A stretch of 64,000 nt of DNA from an uncultured Paracoccaceae bacterium (GTDB taxonomy: Bacteria; Pseudomonadota; Alphaproteobacteria; Rhodobacterales; Rhodobacteraceae): assembly GCA_947500775.1 (NCBI GenBank), contig CANMTD010000006.1:124001-188000 (forward strand), written 5' to 3'. The position numbers were made by a program, and so were the translations under genes. Of the stretch, positions 54,573 to 64,000 are shown in pieces; the first letter of the stretch is position 1, and each line of letters starts with the position of its first letter. The notes under the pieces were generated by a model, which made no database searches, had not been told where the DNA came from, and saw only the letters and a program-made list of their open reading frames with translations.

Positions 54573-57500
54573 TTAGTAGAGCGTGAACTGATCACTATCC
54601 AGCGCCGCAAGGCGAGTGCCGGCCAGGAACAGTTCATCACCATTGCCGAAATCAAACAGAACGCCGCCGCCGGTGTCGGTCGCGACACCCAGAAGGTCAT
54701 CGTAGGAGCCGATTCCATCCACCGACAGGCGCAACTGGTCGCCTTCGATAAAGGACCGGCGCGTGGCGCGCGACGCCTGGAAGCCATAGATCGTGTCGCG
54801 CCCGTCACCCGTTTCGAACAGGAAGGTGTCGCTGCTTGTGCCACCGAACAACCTGTCGCGCCCGGCACCGCCATGGATCACATCATTGCCCGACCCGCCA
54901 AGCAGCAGGTCGTTGCCCGCGCCGCCCAGCAATGTGTCGTCGCCCGATCCGCCGGACAGGATATCGCGGCCACGGCCACCATCCAGGTAATCGTCGCCTC
55001 CGCGCCCAAGCAACAGATCGCGCCCCCTGCCCCCGATCAGCAGGTCGTCGCCCCGCGAACCGATCAGGATGTCCGAACCATTGGTGCCGGTTTCGACCTC
55101 GCCACTGGCATCCTCGCCGACATACGGGTTATCGACCGTCACCGTGACCGTGGCTGTGGCCGTGTCAAAGCCGTCACTGACAGTATAGGTGAACTGATCC
55201 TCGCCCTCGAAGTCATAGTCGGCGAGGTAAGAAACGATACCGTCATCAAACCCGATCTGGGCATTGTCGCTTGTGCCCACGCCCACAACCGTCAGTGCAT
55301 CACCGTCAAGGTCGCTGTCATTGGCCAAAAGTGCCGAAACGTCGATCAGGATCGGCGCGGGCACGGTGGCGGCAAAGGCATCGTCACCGGCCACAGGCAG
55401 CGCATTGCGTTCTTCGAACGTCATGGTAAAGCTGTCGGCCACCTCAAAACTGCCATCGGTCGCGCGCAGCTCGATCTCCCATGTACCGGCCGCAGCGCGG
55501 GGCGCGGTGCCCGACCAGGTGACGCCATCGAAGGACATCCAGTCGGGCAGGGCCGACCCATCGGCAAGCTGCGCCGCAAAGGCCAGCGGATCGCCATCCG
55601 GGTCCGCGAAGGCCGCGGTCTGAACATCGATCACGAAGGGCTGGCCGGTGGCCAGCGTCGCGCCATCGTTGTCAGTCACCACATCGACCAACGGAGATAT
55701 CAGGACGGGGGCATCATTGACCGCTGTAACCGTCAACGTGAAATCGTCCGAAATCTGCGCCGTGCCATCGCTGATCTGCAACCGCAGCGCCAGATCGCCA
55801 CTGAAATCCTGCGGCGGCTGGCCGGTCAGGGCAAAGCGGGCCGCATCGAAGCTGACCCAGTCGGGCAGCGGATCGCCGTTTTCCAGCGTCACGTCGAAAC
55901 TCAGCGCGTCGCCATCCACATCCGTGATCAGGCTGCGCTGCAGGGTAATGTCGAACACTTCATCTTCGGCCACGTAACGATCCGACAGCGGCGCCAGCAG
56001 GATCGGCGTGTCGTTCACCGGGGTGATCTCCAGCGCGAATTCCTCGACCGTGGTCAGGCGCCCGTCGCTGGCGGTCAGTTGCAGGGCAATCGTGCCATGG
56101 AAATCCTGCGGCGGCTGGCCGGTCAGGCGCAGGGTGGCAGGATCAAAGCTCAGCCATGCAGGCAAGGCCGTACCACCGGCCCGCGCAAGCGTAACGGTCA
56201 GCGCATCGCCATCCGGATCGGTGACCGTGCCCGCAGGCAGGGTAATGTCGATCGCGGCATCCTCCGCGCCGGACAGATCGCCCGGCGACAGGACCACTGG
56301 CGCGCGGTTGGCCGAAATCAGGTCGATCACCACCTCGCCCGCGCTGCTCAGATCGCCATCCGACAGCCGATAGCCCACAGTGATCTGCCCTTCCAGTTCG
56401 GGCACCCGCGTGACCACCAGATTGCCCAGCCCGTCCAGCGCAGCGGTGAACCCGTCGCCCCCGAAGACCTCGGTGATGGTCAGCGCGTCACCTTCGACAT
56501 CCAGATCGTTGGCCAGCAGTTGGTCCAGCGGAATGGTGATCACCACATCGTCGCCCGCGTTCACAGCGTCGGCGCCCGCAACGGGGGCATCGTTCACCGC
56601 ATTGATCAACAGAACCAGCGGCGCATCGGTCTGATCGGTGCCGTCATCGGCGGTGATGACCAGATCCAGCGCACCGTTGAAATCCTGCGGCGGCGTGCCG
56701 GTAAAGCTGATACCGTCGAAGGACAGCCAATCGGGCAGCGCACTGCCATCGGCCATTCCCGCCGAGATGGTCAGCGCATCGCCATCCACATCGCTGAAGG
56801 CATCCGCAGGCAGAGCTGCCGACAGCGCCGTATCCTCGGTTCCCTCGATGGGTGCCAGCGTGGCGATCAGCGGCGCATCATTTACCGCGTCGATATCCAG
56901 ATACACCGTGGCGCTGCTCTGCAGGCCGGTGATATCTGCCATCGTATAGGTGAACTGGGCAGGACCGTTCAGATCGGCATCCGGCGTGACCACCACGCGG
57001 TTGAACGCGTCCAGAACCACCGTGACCCCCACGGCGCCCGAGACACCGGTGACGGTCTTCGCCTCACCGTCGGCGTCCACATCATTGCCGGTCAGGGCCG
57101 CGAAGGGCAAGATCAGCACCTGATCCTCGACCATGGAAACGTGATCGTCCATGGCCACCGGGGCGTCGGGCGTGTTGCGGATGTCGATATCCAGATAGGC
57201 GCGCGCACTGCCGCCCTGCCCGTCCGTAACCGAATACCACAGCCGCGCGGTGCCAAAGGCATCAGGCAGCGGCGTGAAGGCATAGGTGCCATCGCCGTTG
57301 TCCGACAGGCGCGGATCGGCGTCGAAACCCGCGAAGGTGATCACATCGCCATCCGCGTCCACGTCATTGGCAATCAGCTGGGCGGGGTCCAGCAACAGCG
57401 TGCCATCCTCGTCCATTCCGGCCAGATCGTTCACCGCAATCGGATTGTCGTTGGCCGGCAGTACGGTCAGGCTGACATAACCCTCGCTTTCCGCGCCATG

Positions 57501-60500
57501 CGCGTCGCGCACCCGGTAATGGAAACCCGCATTGCCAAAGTGGTTTTCGCGCGGGGTAAAGACCGCCGTGTCGCCAACCATTTCGACCGTGCCGTTGTCA
57601 CCGTCGAACACCTCGACCACACTAAAGGCATCGCCTTCCACATCCGTATCGTTGGCGATGAGTTCCGCGAATGTGATGGTCAGAGCTGTATCTTCAAGCG
57701 TTTCGAACCCGTCATCGTCGCGCACGGTCGGCGCGTCGTTGACCGGGGCGAAATCGACTTCGATCCGACCGGTGGTCTGAATCCGCCCGTCGGTGATGAC
57801 ATAGTCGAACACCACCACGCCGTTGACGTTGTCGTTCGGCGTCAGTTGCCAGGACCCGTCAGGCCGCTGGAAGGCATTGCCTTCGGTCCCTGCCGCATCG
57901 ATCCGCACGAAGCTGACCGTATCTTCCGCGTTCGGATCGAAATCATTCGCCAAAAGCATGGCCGGATCGGCGATCAGGAGGGGCGTATCTTCGGTCCCTG
58001 CAAAGCTGTCGGTGCCAGCGATGGGGGCTGCGTTGTTTTCCTGCACCTCAACCGTCACGGTGCCGATGTCGGACCCGTCCAGATTATCCGTCACCTCATA
58101 GTCGAACGAGGCGTCGCCGAAGAAATTCACGTCCGGGGTGAAGACGATCATGCCGTCCACCAGTTCGACCGTGCCGTTCAACGCGTTCAGCACGCGTACG
58201 AAGGTCAGGGTGTCATTGTCGACATCGGTGTCATTGGCGATCAGCAACGCAGGGTCGATCGTTACGGCCTGATCCTCAAGCGTGTTCACCCAGTCGTCCG
58301 CCGCGACCGGCGGATCGTTGACAGGGGCGATGTCAAACCTGACCTGCGCCTGAGCGATGCCTTCGGCGTCATCGGTGACAAAATACTCTGTCGCGAACAC
58401 ACCATCCGCGCCCGCAGGCGGGGTATAGGTGACCGTGGCACCCTCATTCCCGTCGAAACACACGGCCCCGGTGACGCTGGCCTGCGAAATGCCATCATCA
58501 ATGGTCCATGTGACCGACAGGTCCTGGAACACATCCAGCGGCACAGTGGCCGTGATCGCGCCGGTCAGCGGATCGACCGACTGCACGTAATCCGGCAACG
58601 GATCGCCGTTTTCCAGCGTCGCGGTGATGGTGCCGCCTGCCAACACGGGCAGATCGGCGGGGGCCTCGAACACCTGTTCGGCTAGGTTCACGACCAGCGT
58701 GCCGTCCGCGGGTTCTCCAAAGGCCAACACGCGCAGTGGATCGCGGTCCTCGTCCACATCATTCGCCAGAATCTCGGCGACCGAAACGGTGATGGGCGTG
58801 TCTTCCAGACCTGCGAAACTGTCGTTCACCGGATCCGGCAACTCGCGCTGTGGCGCCACGTTGACGACCAGAATGGCGGGCTCTTCCGACACCGCATCCT
58901 TTTCGTCGCGCGCCCAGTATTTCACGGCAAAGGCGCCGTTGAAATCCTCGGGGCGGAGAAAATCGATCGTTTCGGCGTCATAGGTACCACCGACGCCCTG
59001 CGCCCCGCCCGTCTCGAACGCCGGGTCGACGACAAGATCCTGAATGATCGCATAGGCAGGCGTGCCGCCATCGGCGGGCACATCCACCCGCGCCTGAATC
59101 GCCCCCACATATTCGGTGGGCGCCGTACCCTCAAACCGCAGAGTTTCGGCGTCAAAGCCCATCCAGTCGGGCAAATCCGCACGGTTTTCCTTGGCCGCCA
59201 GCAAGGTTGCCGGGTCTACGTTCGGCAGGGCGAACAGGCCCTGTTCCACAAAGAACGCCGTGTTCTGCAACAACGCGTTGACCGCCGGGTCGATGCCCAC
59301 TGCGGGGTCGATCACGAATTCCAGCGCAAAGCCCAGATCGCTGGACAGGTGGATGTCACCCGGCAGGACCATGCCTTCGGGCATATCGGGGGTAAAGGCC
59401 ACGCGCAGGCGCAACAGTCCTTCGTCCGCCGCAGGCGGTATGTCGGTGGTGACCAGCGACATGGTGTCGACATCGAAATCGATCCACGCCGGAAGCGGGT
59501 GGCCATTGGCCCCAGCCGCGCTGACCGAGAACCCCGCCGAACCGATGTTCACAACCGGCAGATCGGCCGCAAAACGCAGACCGTTTTCCAGCGCCGCAGC
59601 ATCGTCCACAGTCAGATTTTCGATATGGGTCAGATCGCCCTCGGTCCCCGGCAGGGTCAAGGTCAGAACCAATTCCAGCGGCAAAGTTGCATCAACCGGC
59701 GCGATGCCCGAGACCGACAGAGTCTCGGCATCGAAAACCATCCAGTCCGGCAGCCCGCTGCCGTCGGCCAGGGTGACCTCGGCGATCACCTCGTCGGACA
59801 GGTTGTCGGCCAGACCAAGGCCGGTGACATGGGTATCGCGGGCGAATTCCTGCTGGGCGAAGAATTCATCCAGATCAATTCCGCGCGCCAGCATGTCCGC
59901 ATCCCCGGCCCCGAAGGTCAGGGTCTGCGCGACGGCCTCTTGCTGGGTCTCCAGCCCCATCACGTCCCGCGCGTATTCCAACACACCCTCGCGATAATAG
60001 ATCACCCCATCATCCGAAGTCGGCAGCGCGTTCGCCACCATGATATCGTCAAGGATCGTGCTGAACCGGAACATCGTGGCCCAGACATCCACCGTGATTT
60101 CGCCGTCGAAATCTTTGGGCATCTCGCCGCTCAGCAGCTTGGTGCCGGGGTCATAGCTCAGCCAGTCGGGCAGGTTGCTGTCGTCCAGCCCGATGCCGCT
60201 TGCCTCTTTGATATAGCTCGGCTCCAGCACGCCCATGATCTCGACGCGCTCGATGAAGATCACATCGCCATCCGCGTCGAAATCATTGCCAAATATTTCG
60301 CCCGGAATGATGGTGATGGGCGCGTCTTCCAACCCTTCGGTCACATCATCGCGCACCACAGGCGCATCGTTCGCTGGGATGACGTTGATGCTGACGAAAG
60401 CGGTATCGCTGTATTCGCCATCGGTGACCGTGTATTCAAAACCCGCGTTGCCGTTATAGTCGCTACGCGGCGTAAAGGCGATGCGCCCGTCCTCCAGCAG

Positions 60501-63500
60501 TTCGACCTTACCGTTCAGCGGGAAGCGTTCGACCGCGCTGATCATCAGCACATCGCCGTTCGGGTCGCTGTCGTTTGCCAGCAGATCGGCGGCATCGATG
60601 ATCAGCACCTGATCTTCCAGCACCTCGAACCCGCCGTCGTCATTCGCGCGCGGCGGATCGTTCAGCGGGATAACGTCGATTTCGACCGTATGGGTGCTGC
60701 GCGCGCCGTGTTCATCTTCCAGATCATACTGGAAGCTGGCCGTGCCCAGGGCGTCGGCGACGAATTCCAGATAGCGGGACACAACCAGCCCAGATGCATC
60801 GGTGTTCTCGACCAATACCAGCGTGCCACCGACAACGGAATGCACCCCTTCGAAGGTAAACGCGTCGCCTTCGGGATCGCTGTCATTGCCCAAAAACTCG
60901 GACATGTCGATGATATTCGTCTTGTCCATGCGCAGGGTCAGATTGTCGCCGCCGCTGCGCGGGGCGTCGTTCACTGCGGTAAAGAACAGCTCGACTTCTG
61001 CTGTCGATGTCAGCCCGTCAGGATCGGCCAGCGTATAGGTGAACCCCGCAAAGCCAAAGTGATCCGGCACCGGTTCGAACAGCCAGCCGCCATCTGTGCC
61101 CTTGATGCGCCCGTTGGTCAGATCAAAGCGCAGACCGGCATACAGCGGATTGCCGTCCACATCGAAAAGCGGATCAAAGCCGGTCACCGACAGGGTATCG
61201 CCATCGATATCCGTGTCGTTGCCCAGAAGATCGGCGTAAGAGATGAACAGCGGCTGGTCCTCGACGCCATAGAACACGCCGTCGTCGTTGCCTTCCGGAG
61301 CATCGTTGACGGGGGCCAGGTTCACCTCGACCCGCGCGGTGCTTTCACGCCCGAACGGATCGCGCACCACATAGTCGAAGAAGGCATCGCCGTTGAAGTT
61401 CTCATCGCCCAGGAAGGTCAGCGTGCCGTCGGGCGCAAGCGTGGGCGTGCCGTTGGCCACCGGGATCACCCCGATGATTTCCAATTGCTCCGTGCCTTCG
61501 GTCGCATCGTTTTCCAAAAGCCGCGCCACGTCGAAGGTGAAAACCTCATCCTCGACCGCGAACAATTCTATATCATCGGCGGCGTTGAAACGGCCCAGAC
61601 GCGCCAGCGCGTCGATCTGGTCGCGGTCCCAGTTGGTGCCGTCGGCAAAAACGATCTGTTCGATACCGCTTTCGGCGCCCAGGAAATGGCCGGTGACGCG
61701 CATGCTGTCAGTGACGATGCCCACTTCGCGTTCCAACTCGATCACCAGATCGTCGCCCTCGCGGACGATGGAAACATCGCGCGGTTCGACATCGGCGTGC
61801 AGCAGCACGCGGTCGGTGTCGGTGTCAGAGCCTGCCTCGGCCACCACATCGGTGCCGTCCCCAAAACCAAAGCGATAACTGTCCGAGCCACCCCGACCTT
61901 CCAGCGTATCGTGACCGATGCCCCCGGTGATCACATCGTCCTGATCACTGCCCTGAATCGTGTCATCCCAGTTGGTGCCGATCACCGCCTCGAAATGGGT
62001 GACGTGATCGCCATCGGCCGCACCGGCGCTGCCGCTGCCCGCCTGCAGGTCCACGGCGATGGCATCCGATTCACCGCTGTAATCCAGCGTGTCGAATCCG
62101 TCGCCACCATCCAGCGTATCGGCCCCACGTCCGCCGCGCAGGATGTTGTCGCCCGCATCGCCGGTGATCATGTCATCGTGGTACGAACCCTGAACGATCT
62201 CGATATCCTCGAACGTATCGCCCAAAGCATCGCCGCCCCCTGCAGAGCCGTCAGCCATGTCGATCACGACGCCTTCGGCCGACAGCCGGTAATCGGCCGT
62301 GTCCACACCCGCACCACCGCGCAGCACATCCGCGCCACGCCCACCGATCAGGGTATCGTCGCCATCGCCGCCGGTCAGCACGTCATCGCCACGCCCGCCC
62401 GACAGGATGTTATCCGCACCGTCGCCGTCCAGCGTATCGGCATGGTCGGACCCGGTCAGGTTCTCGATGCTGTCCAGACTGTCGCCTTCGGCCTCTCCGC
62501 CCGCGGCCGTACCCGTGGCAAGCGAGACATGCACGCCCTCTTCGGACTGCCAGTAATCGACCGTATCCCGGCCCACGCCACCTTGCAGTACGTCCGCACC
62601 AAGACCGCCTTCCAGTGTATCGTCACCTTCGCCACCCTTCAGAACATCGTCGTCACCCCGGCCCACAAGCAGGTCATTGCCACCCGCGCCCTCAAGCACA
62701 TCGGCATTGGCCGCGCCATAAAGCTGGTCGCCATAATCCGAACCGCGCAGCTCTTCGATGCTGGTATAAAGGTCCCCCTGCGCATGGCCCCCCTGCCCCA
62801 ACCGCGAGGCAAGATCGGCGCGCACGCCGGTGTTGGACCCTTCGAAGCTGACCGTATCGTGACCGGCCCCGCCGTCGATGTCGTCACCCCCGTCGCCACC
62901 GATGATCAGATCATCACCGTCACCACCACGGATCAGGTCGTCGCCTTCGTTCCCCGACAGGATGTCGGCGCCACCTTCGCCATACAGGTCGTCATCGCCT
63001 AGACCGCCGGCAATCACCTCGTCCAGCCCGTTGCCGATCATCAGATCGCGCCGGTCGGTCCCGGTCTGTGTGCCGTCATATTCGGGCGCCACCAGCGCCT
63101 CGATCCCGGCCTCGTCGGTCAGCCCGGTCGGGTCCATGATCTCATATGTCAGGTCCACCGGACCGGTGAACCCGGCATCGAAACGCACGATGGCGAATTC
63201 GTCGCTGTATTGTTCGATCACACCTGCCGAGGTGCCCAGCAACTGCGCAAAACTGACAGGCTCTTCATCCACATCGAAATCGTTTTCCAGCAGATCCGAC
63301 ATACGGATGATCAGCGGCACATCCAGCGGCGTCGCCCCCACATTATCGCGAATGGCGGTCGGATCGTCCGGAACCGGAACGATCTGGATATCGATCAGGC
63401 CGTAAACCGGATCGAACACATCGTCGGTCACCGCATAAAGGAAGCCATCGGAATCGGTCACGTTCAGGTTCGGCGTAAAGATGAAACCGGTACCGTCTTC

Positions 63501-64000
63501 GTTGAATTCCACGGTACCGTTCTTGTCAAAGAACCCGCCCCGGTTGGCCCAGCCGACCACGCGCAGCGGGTCGCGGTCGATATCGGTATCATTGCCGGTC
63601 AGCGCCGAGAACAGGATCAGCGTCGGCACATCTTCCTGAACCTCGATCACATCGGTCACGGCGACCGGCGGACCATCGTCCACGTTTTCAAACCAGATCG
63701 TCACATCGGCGGAATTCACCGCCCCGTCCGTGTCACGCACGTTATACGAGAACGTCGTCGCGCCCCAGAAATCGGGGTCCGGCGTAAAGACGATATCGCC
63801 GTCGTCGTTGTAGGTGATGTCGCCATCCACACCGGGCGAGGTGCCGATGAACTGAACCCCGCCATCCTCGATATCCGTATCATTCGCCAGCAGAAGCGCC
63901 AGCGGAATGACCATCGGTTCGTCTTCCAGCCCGTTCAGCGCGGCGTGGTGATCGTAATAGTCATTGGACGGGTTGGGCAGATCGTTGACCGGGTTCACGG
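54573..64000 (-). CDS. Giant RTX / cadherin-like adhesin, N-terminus beyond window
   Basis: At least 3141 residues, open to the right edge. It is built mainly of many cadherin-like domains of about 100 residues each, with repeated NDAPV-type joints, EDxxxxI and LLANDxDxDGD segments (VCBS/tandem-95 type), plus dystroglycan-type domains (LPDWLSFD...GTPPQDFNGAL). Such domains bind Ca2+ and stiffen long surface fibres. One RTX block is internal (61850-63076) and one is near the C-terminus (54817-55090). After the last RTX comes a Phe/Tyr-rich end (VLFDFGNGDELFLAGTRL ... DSDQFTLY), the type I secretion signal. The ABC gene starts 31 bases downstream, so adhesin, ABC and MFP form one operon. Likely role: attachment or biofilm. 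Confidence 0.93.
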   Translation of the reverse strand, partial: VNPVNDLPNPSNDYYDHHAALNGLEDEPMVIPLALLLANDTDIEDGGVQFIGTSPGVDGDITYNDDGDIVFTPDPDFWGATTFSYNVRDTDGAVNSADVTIWFENVDDGPPVAVTDVIEVQEDVPTLILFSALTGNDTDIDRDPLRVVGWANRGGFFDKNGTVEFNEDGTGFIFTPNLNVTDSDGFLYAVTDDVFDPVYGLIDIQIVPVPDDPTAIRDNVGATPLDVPLIIRMSDLLENDFDVDEEPVSFAQLLGTSAGVIEQYSDEFAIVRFDAGFTGPVDLTYEIMDPTGLTDEAGIEALVAPEYDGTQTGTDRRDLMIGNGLDEVIAGGLGDDDLYGEGGADILSGNEGDDLIRGGDGDDLIIGGDGGDDIDGGAGHDTVSFEGSNTGVRADLASRLGQGGHAQGDLYTSIEELRGSDYGDQLYGAANADVLEGAGGNDLLVGRGDDDVLKGGEGDDTLEGGLGADVLQGGVGRDTVDYWQSEEGVHVSLATGTAAGGEAEGDSLDSIENLTGSDHADTLDGDGADNILSGGRGDDVLTGGDGDDTLIGGRGADVLRGGAGVDTADYRLSAEGVVIDMADGSAGGGDALGDTFEDIEIVQGSYHDDMITGDAGDNILRGGRGADTLDGGDGFDTLDYSGESDAIAVDLQAGSGSAGAADGDHVTHFEAVIGTNWDDTIQGSDQDDVITGGIGHDTLEGRGGSDSYRFGFGDGTDVVAEAGSDTDTDRVLLHADVEPRDVSIVREGDDLVIELEREVGIVTDSMRVTGHFLGAESGIEQIVFADGTNWDRDQIDALARLGRFNAADDIELFAVEDEVFTFDVARLLENDATEGTEQLEIIGVIPVANGTPTLAPDGTLTFLGDENFNGDAFFDYVVRDPFGRESTARVEVNLAPVNDAPEGNDDGVFYGVEDQPLFISYADLLGNDTDIDGDTLSVTGFDPLFDVDGNPLYAGLRFDLTNGRIKGTDGGWLFEPVPDHFGFAGFTYTLADPDGLTSTAEVELFFTAVNDAPRSGGDNLTLRMDKTNIIDMSEFLGNDSDPEGDAFTFEGVHSVVGGTLVLVENTDASGLVVSRYLEFVADALGTASFQYDLEDEHGARSTHTVEIDVIPLNDPPRANDDGGFEVLEDQVLIIDAADLLANDSDPNGDVLMISAVERFPLNGKVELLEDGRIAFTPRSDYNGNAGFEYTVTDGEYSDTAFVSINVIPANDAPVVRDDVTEGLEDAPITIIPGEIFGNDFDADGDVIFIERVEIMGVLEPSYIKEASGIGLDDSNLPDWLSYDPGTKLLSGEMPKDFDGEITVDVWATMFRFSTILDDIMVANALPTSDDGVIYYREGVLEYARDVMGLETQQEAVAQTLTFGAGDADMLARGIDLDEFFAQQEFARDTHVTGLGLADNLSDEVIAEVTLADGSGLPDWMVFDAETLSVSGIAPVDATLPLELVLTLTLPGTEGDLTHIENLTVDDAAALENGLRFAADLPVVNIGSAGFSVSAAGANGHPLPAWIDFDVDTMSLVTTDIPPAADEGLLRLRVAFTPDMPEGMVLPGDIHLSSDLGFALEFVIDPAVGIDPAVNALLQNTAFFVEQGLFALPNVDPATLLAAKENRADLPDWMGFDAETLRFEGTAPTEYVGAIQARVDVPADGGTPAYAIIQDLVVDPAFETGGAQGVGGTYDAETIDFLRPEDFNGAFAVKYWARDEKDAVSEEPAILVVNVAPQRELPDPVNDSFAGLEDTPITVSVAEILANDVDEDRDPLRVLAFGEPADGTLVVNLAEQVFEAPADLPVLAGGTITATLENGDPLPDYVQSVDPLTGAITATVPLDVFQDLSVTWTIDDGISQASVTGAVCFDGNEGATVTYTPPAGADGVFATEYFVTDDAEGIAQAQVRFDIAPVNDPPVAADDWVNTLEDQAVTIDPALLIANDTDVDNDTLTFVRVLNALNGTVELVDGMIVFTPDVNFFGDASFDYEVTDNLDGSDIGTVTVEVQENNAAPIAGTDSFAGTEDTPLLIADPAMLLANDFDPNAEDTVSFVRIDAAGTEGNAFQRPDGSWQLTPNDNVNGVVVFDYVITDGRIQTTGRIEVDFAPVNDAPTVRDDDGFETLEDTALTITFAELIANDTDVEGDAFSVVEVFDGDNGTVEMVGDTAVFTPRENHFGNAGFHYRVRDAHGAESEGYVSLTVLPANDNPIAVNDLAGMDEDGTLLLDPAQLIANDVDADGDVITFAGFDADPRLSDNGDGTYAFTPLPDAFGTARLWYSVTDGQGGSARAYLDIDIRNTPDAPVAMDDHVSMVEDQVLILPFAALTGNDVDADGEAKTVTGVSGAVGVTVVLDAFNRVVVTPDADLNGPAQFTYTMADITGLQSSATVYLDIDAVNDAPLIATLAPIEGTEDTALSAALPADAFSDVDGDALTISAGMADGSALPDWLSFDGISFTGTPPQDFNGALDLVITADDGTDQTDAPLVLLINAVNDAPVAGADAVNAGDDVVITIPLDQLLANDLDVEGDALTITEVFGGDGFTAALDGLGNLVVTRVPELEGQITVGYRLSDGDLSSAGEVVIDLISANRAPVVLSPGDLSGAEDAAIDITLPAGTVTDPDGDALTVTLARAGGTALPAWLSFDPATLRLTGQPPQDFHGTIALQLTASDGRLTTVEEFALEITPVNDTPILLAPLSDRYVAEDEVFDITLQRSLITDVDGDALSFDVTLENGDPLPDWVSFDAARFALTGQPPQDFSGDLALRLQISDGTAQISDDFTLTVTAVNDAPVLISPLVDVVTDNDGATLATGQPFVIDVQTAAFADPDGDPLAFAAQLADGSALPDWMSFDGVTWSGTAPRAAAGTWEIELRATDGSFEVADSFTMTFEERNALPVAGDDAFAATVPAPILIDVSALLANDSDLDGDALTVVGVGTSDNAQIGFDDGIVSYLADYDFEGEDQFTYTVSDGFDTATATVTVTVDNPYVGEDASGEVETGTNGSDILIGSRGDDLLIGGRGRDLLLGRGGDDYLDGGRGRDILSGGSGDDTLLGGAGNDLLLGGSGNDVIHGGAGRDRLFGGTSSDTFLFETGDGRDTIYGFQASRATRRSFIEGDQLRLSVDGIGSYDDLLGVATDTGGGVLFDFGNGDELFLAGTRLAALDSDQFTLY
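54817..55090 (-). repeat. C-terminal RTX nonapeptide repeats of the adhesin
   Basis: About ten consecutive GGxGxDxLx-type nonapeptides (for example GGSGDDTLLGGAGNDLLLGG) just before the secretion signal. They fold into a Ca2+-bound beta-roll outside the cell. Seen directly in the translated sequence. Confidence 0.92.
61850..63076 (-). repeat. Internal RTX block of the adhesin
   Basis: Several runs of RTX nonapeptides (LMIGNGLDEVIAGGLGDDDL; GEGDDTLEGGLGADVLQGG) alternate with about 35-residue spacers of the DTVDYxxSxEGVxVxLAxG type. The block ends in a haemolysin-type Ca-binding related segment (DVEPRDVSIVREGDDLVIEL). RTX blocks in adhesins are usually only C-terminal; this one lies about 2500 residues before the end. 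Confidence 0.9.

Noticed and set aside
54542-54874. N-terminal extension of the ABC transporter to 54874
   Set aside because: The extra 111 residues lie within the adhesin 3' end in another frame and look non-homologous; the ATG at 54541 gives the normal PrtD start.
54540-58685. Long plus-strand open frame (over 1300 codons) antisense to the adhesin, and another at 59349-63002
   Set aside because: They are shadows of GC-rich, Asp/Gly-rich repeats on the minus strand. Their products are low-complexity without any domain, and there is no SD or operon context.
61850-63076. DNA repeats suggesting a CRISPR array or tandem-repeat locus
   Set aside because: The repeats are in frame, coding for RTX nonapeptides, with no spacer-repeat structure of a CRISPR array.

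Overview
The window is from a GC-rich alphaproteobacterium, most probably of the Rhodobacterales. The main reason is the gene order hupTUV-hypF-hupSLC-hupDFGHJK-hypAB-hupR-hypCDE, which is the order known from Rhodobacter capsulatus. PrtD-type secretion genes and aldehyde/isoquinoline-oxidoreductase-type genes of a Rhodobacterales flavour agree with this. No rRNA, tRNA or CRISPR array was seen.

Layout. (1) 1-8728, minus strand: a very large two-partner-secretion exoprotein (FHA/CdiA type). Its N-terminal TPS domain is complete, and its C-terminal toxin-like tip runs off the left edge. (2) 8896-33158, all minus strand: a hydrogenase island. It encodes an NAD-coupled bidirectional [NiFe] hydrogenase (HoxFUYH) with its own protease (HoxW), the H2 sensor HupUV with histidine kinase HupT, the Tat-exported membrane-bound uptake hydrogenase HupSLC, the assembly proteins HupDFGHJK and HypABCDEF, and the response regulator HupR. 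(3) 33422-34896: a class II histone-deacetylase-like amidohydrolase and a small uncharacterised protein. (4) 35021-42012, minus strand: an operon of a stand-alone Roadblock/LC7 protein followed by four tightly coupled GTPases (two dynamin-like, two smaller). This is the best candidate for an undescribed system. (5) 42575-45772, plus strand: a MacAB-like tripartite efflux module. (6) 45833-50899: a broken molybdenum-hydroxylase fragment, an AraC regulator, a two-subunit molybdenum hydroxylase and an NAD-dependent epimerase-like protein. (7) 50900-51499: a scar with gene fragments (serine recombinase, DUF1963). (8) 51500-64000, minus strand: a type I secretion MFP and ABC pair downstream of a giant RTX/cadherin-like adhesin whose N-terminus lies beyond the right edge.

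How the parts fit together. HupUV senses H2 and signals through HupT to HupR, which controls hupSLC. HypA-F and the Hup accessory proteins build the metal centres, HupD and HoxW trim the two catalytic large subunits, HupC passes electrons from periplasmic H2 oxidation to quinone, and HoxFU exchanges electrons with NAD in the cytoplasm. The GTPase operon has no obvious link to hydrogen metabolism. Its composition (Roadblock protein, dynamin-like GTPases, a GTPase with a degenerate switch motif and a C-terminal Roadblock-like domain) suggests a membrane- or polarity-related GTPase machine. All functions are read from sequence motifs and gene order; no search was run.
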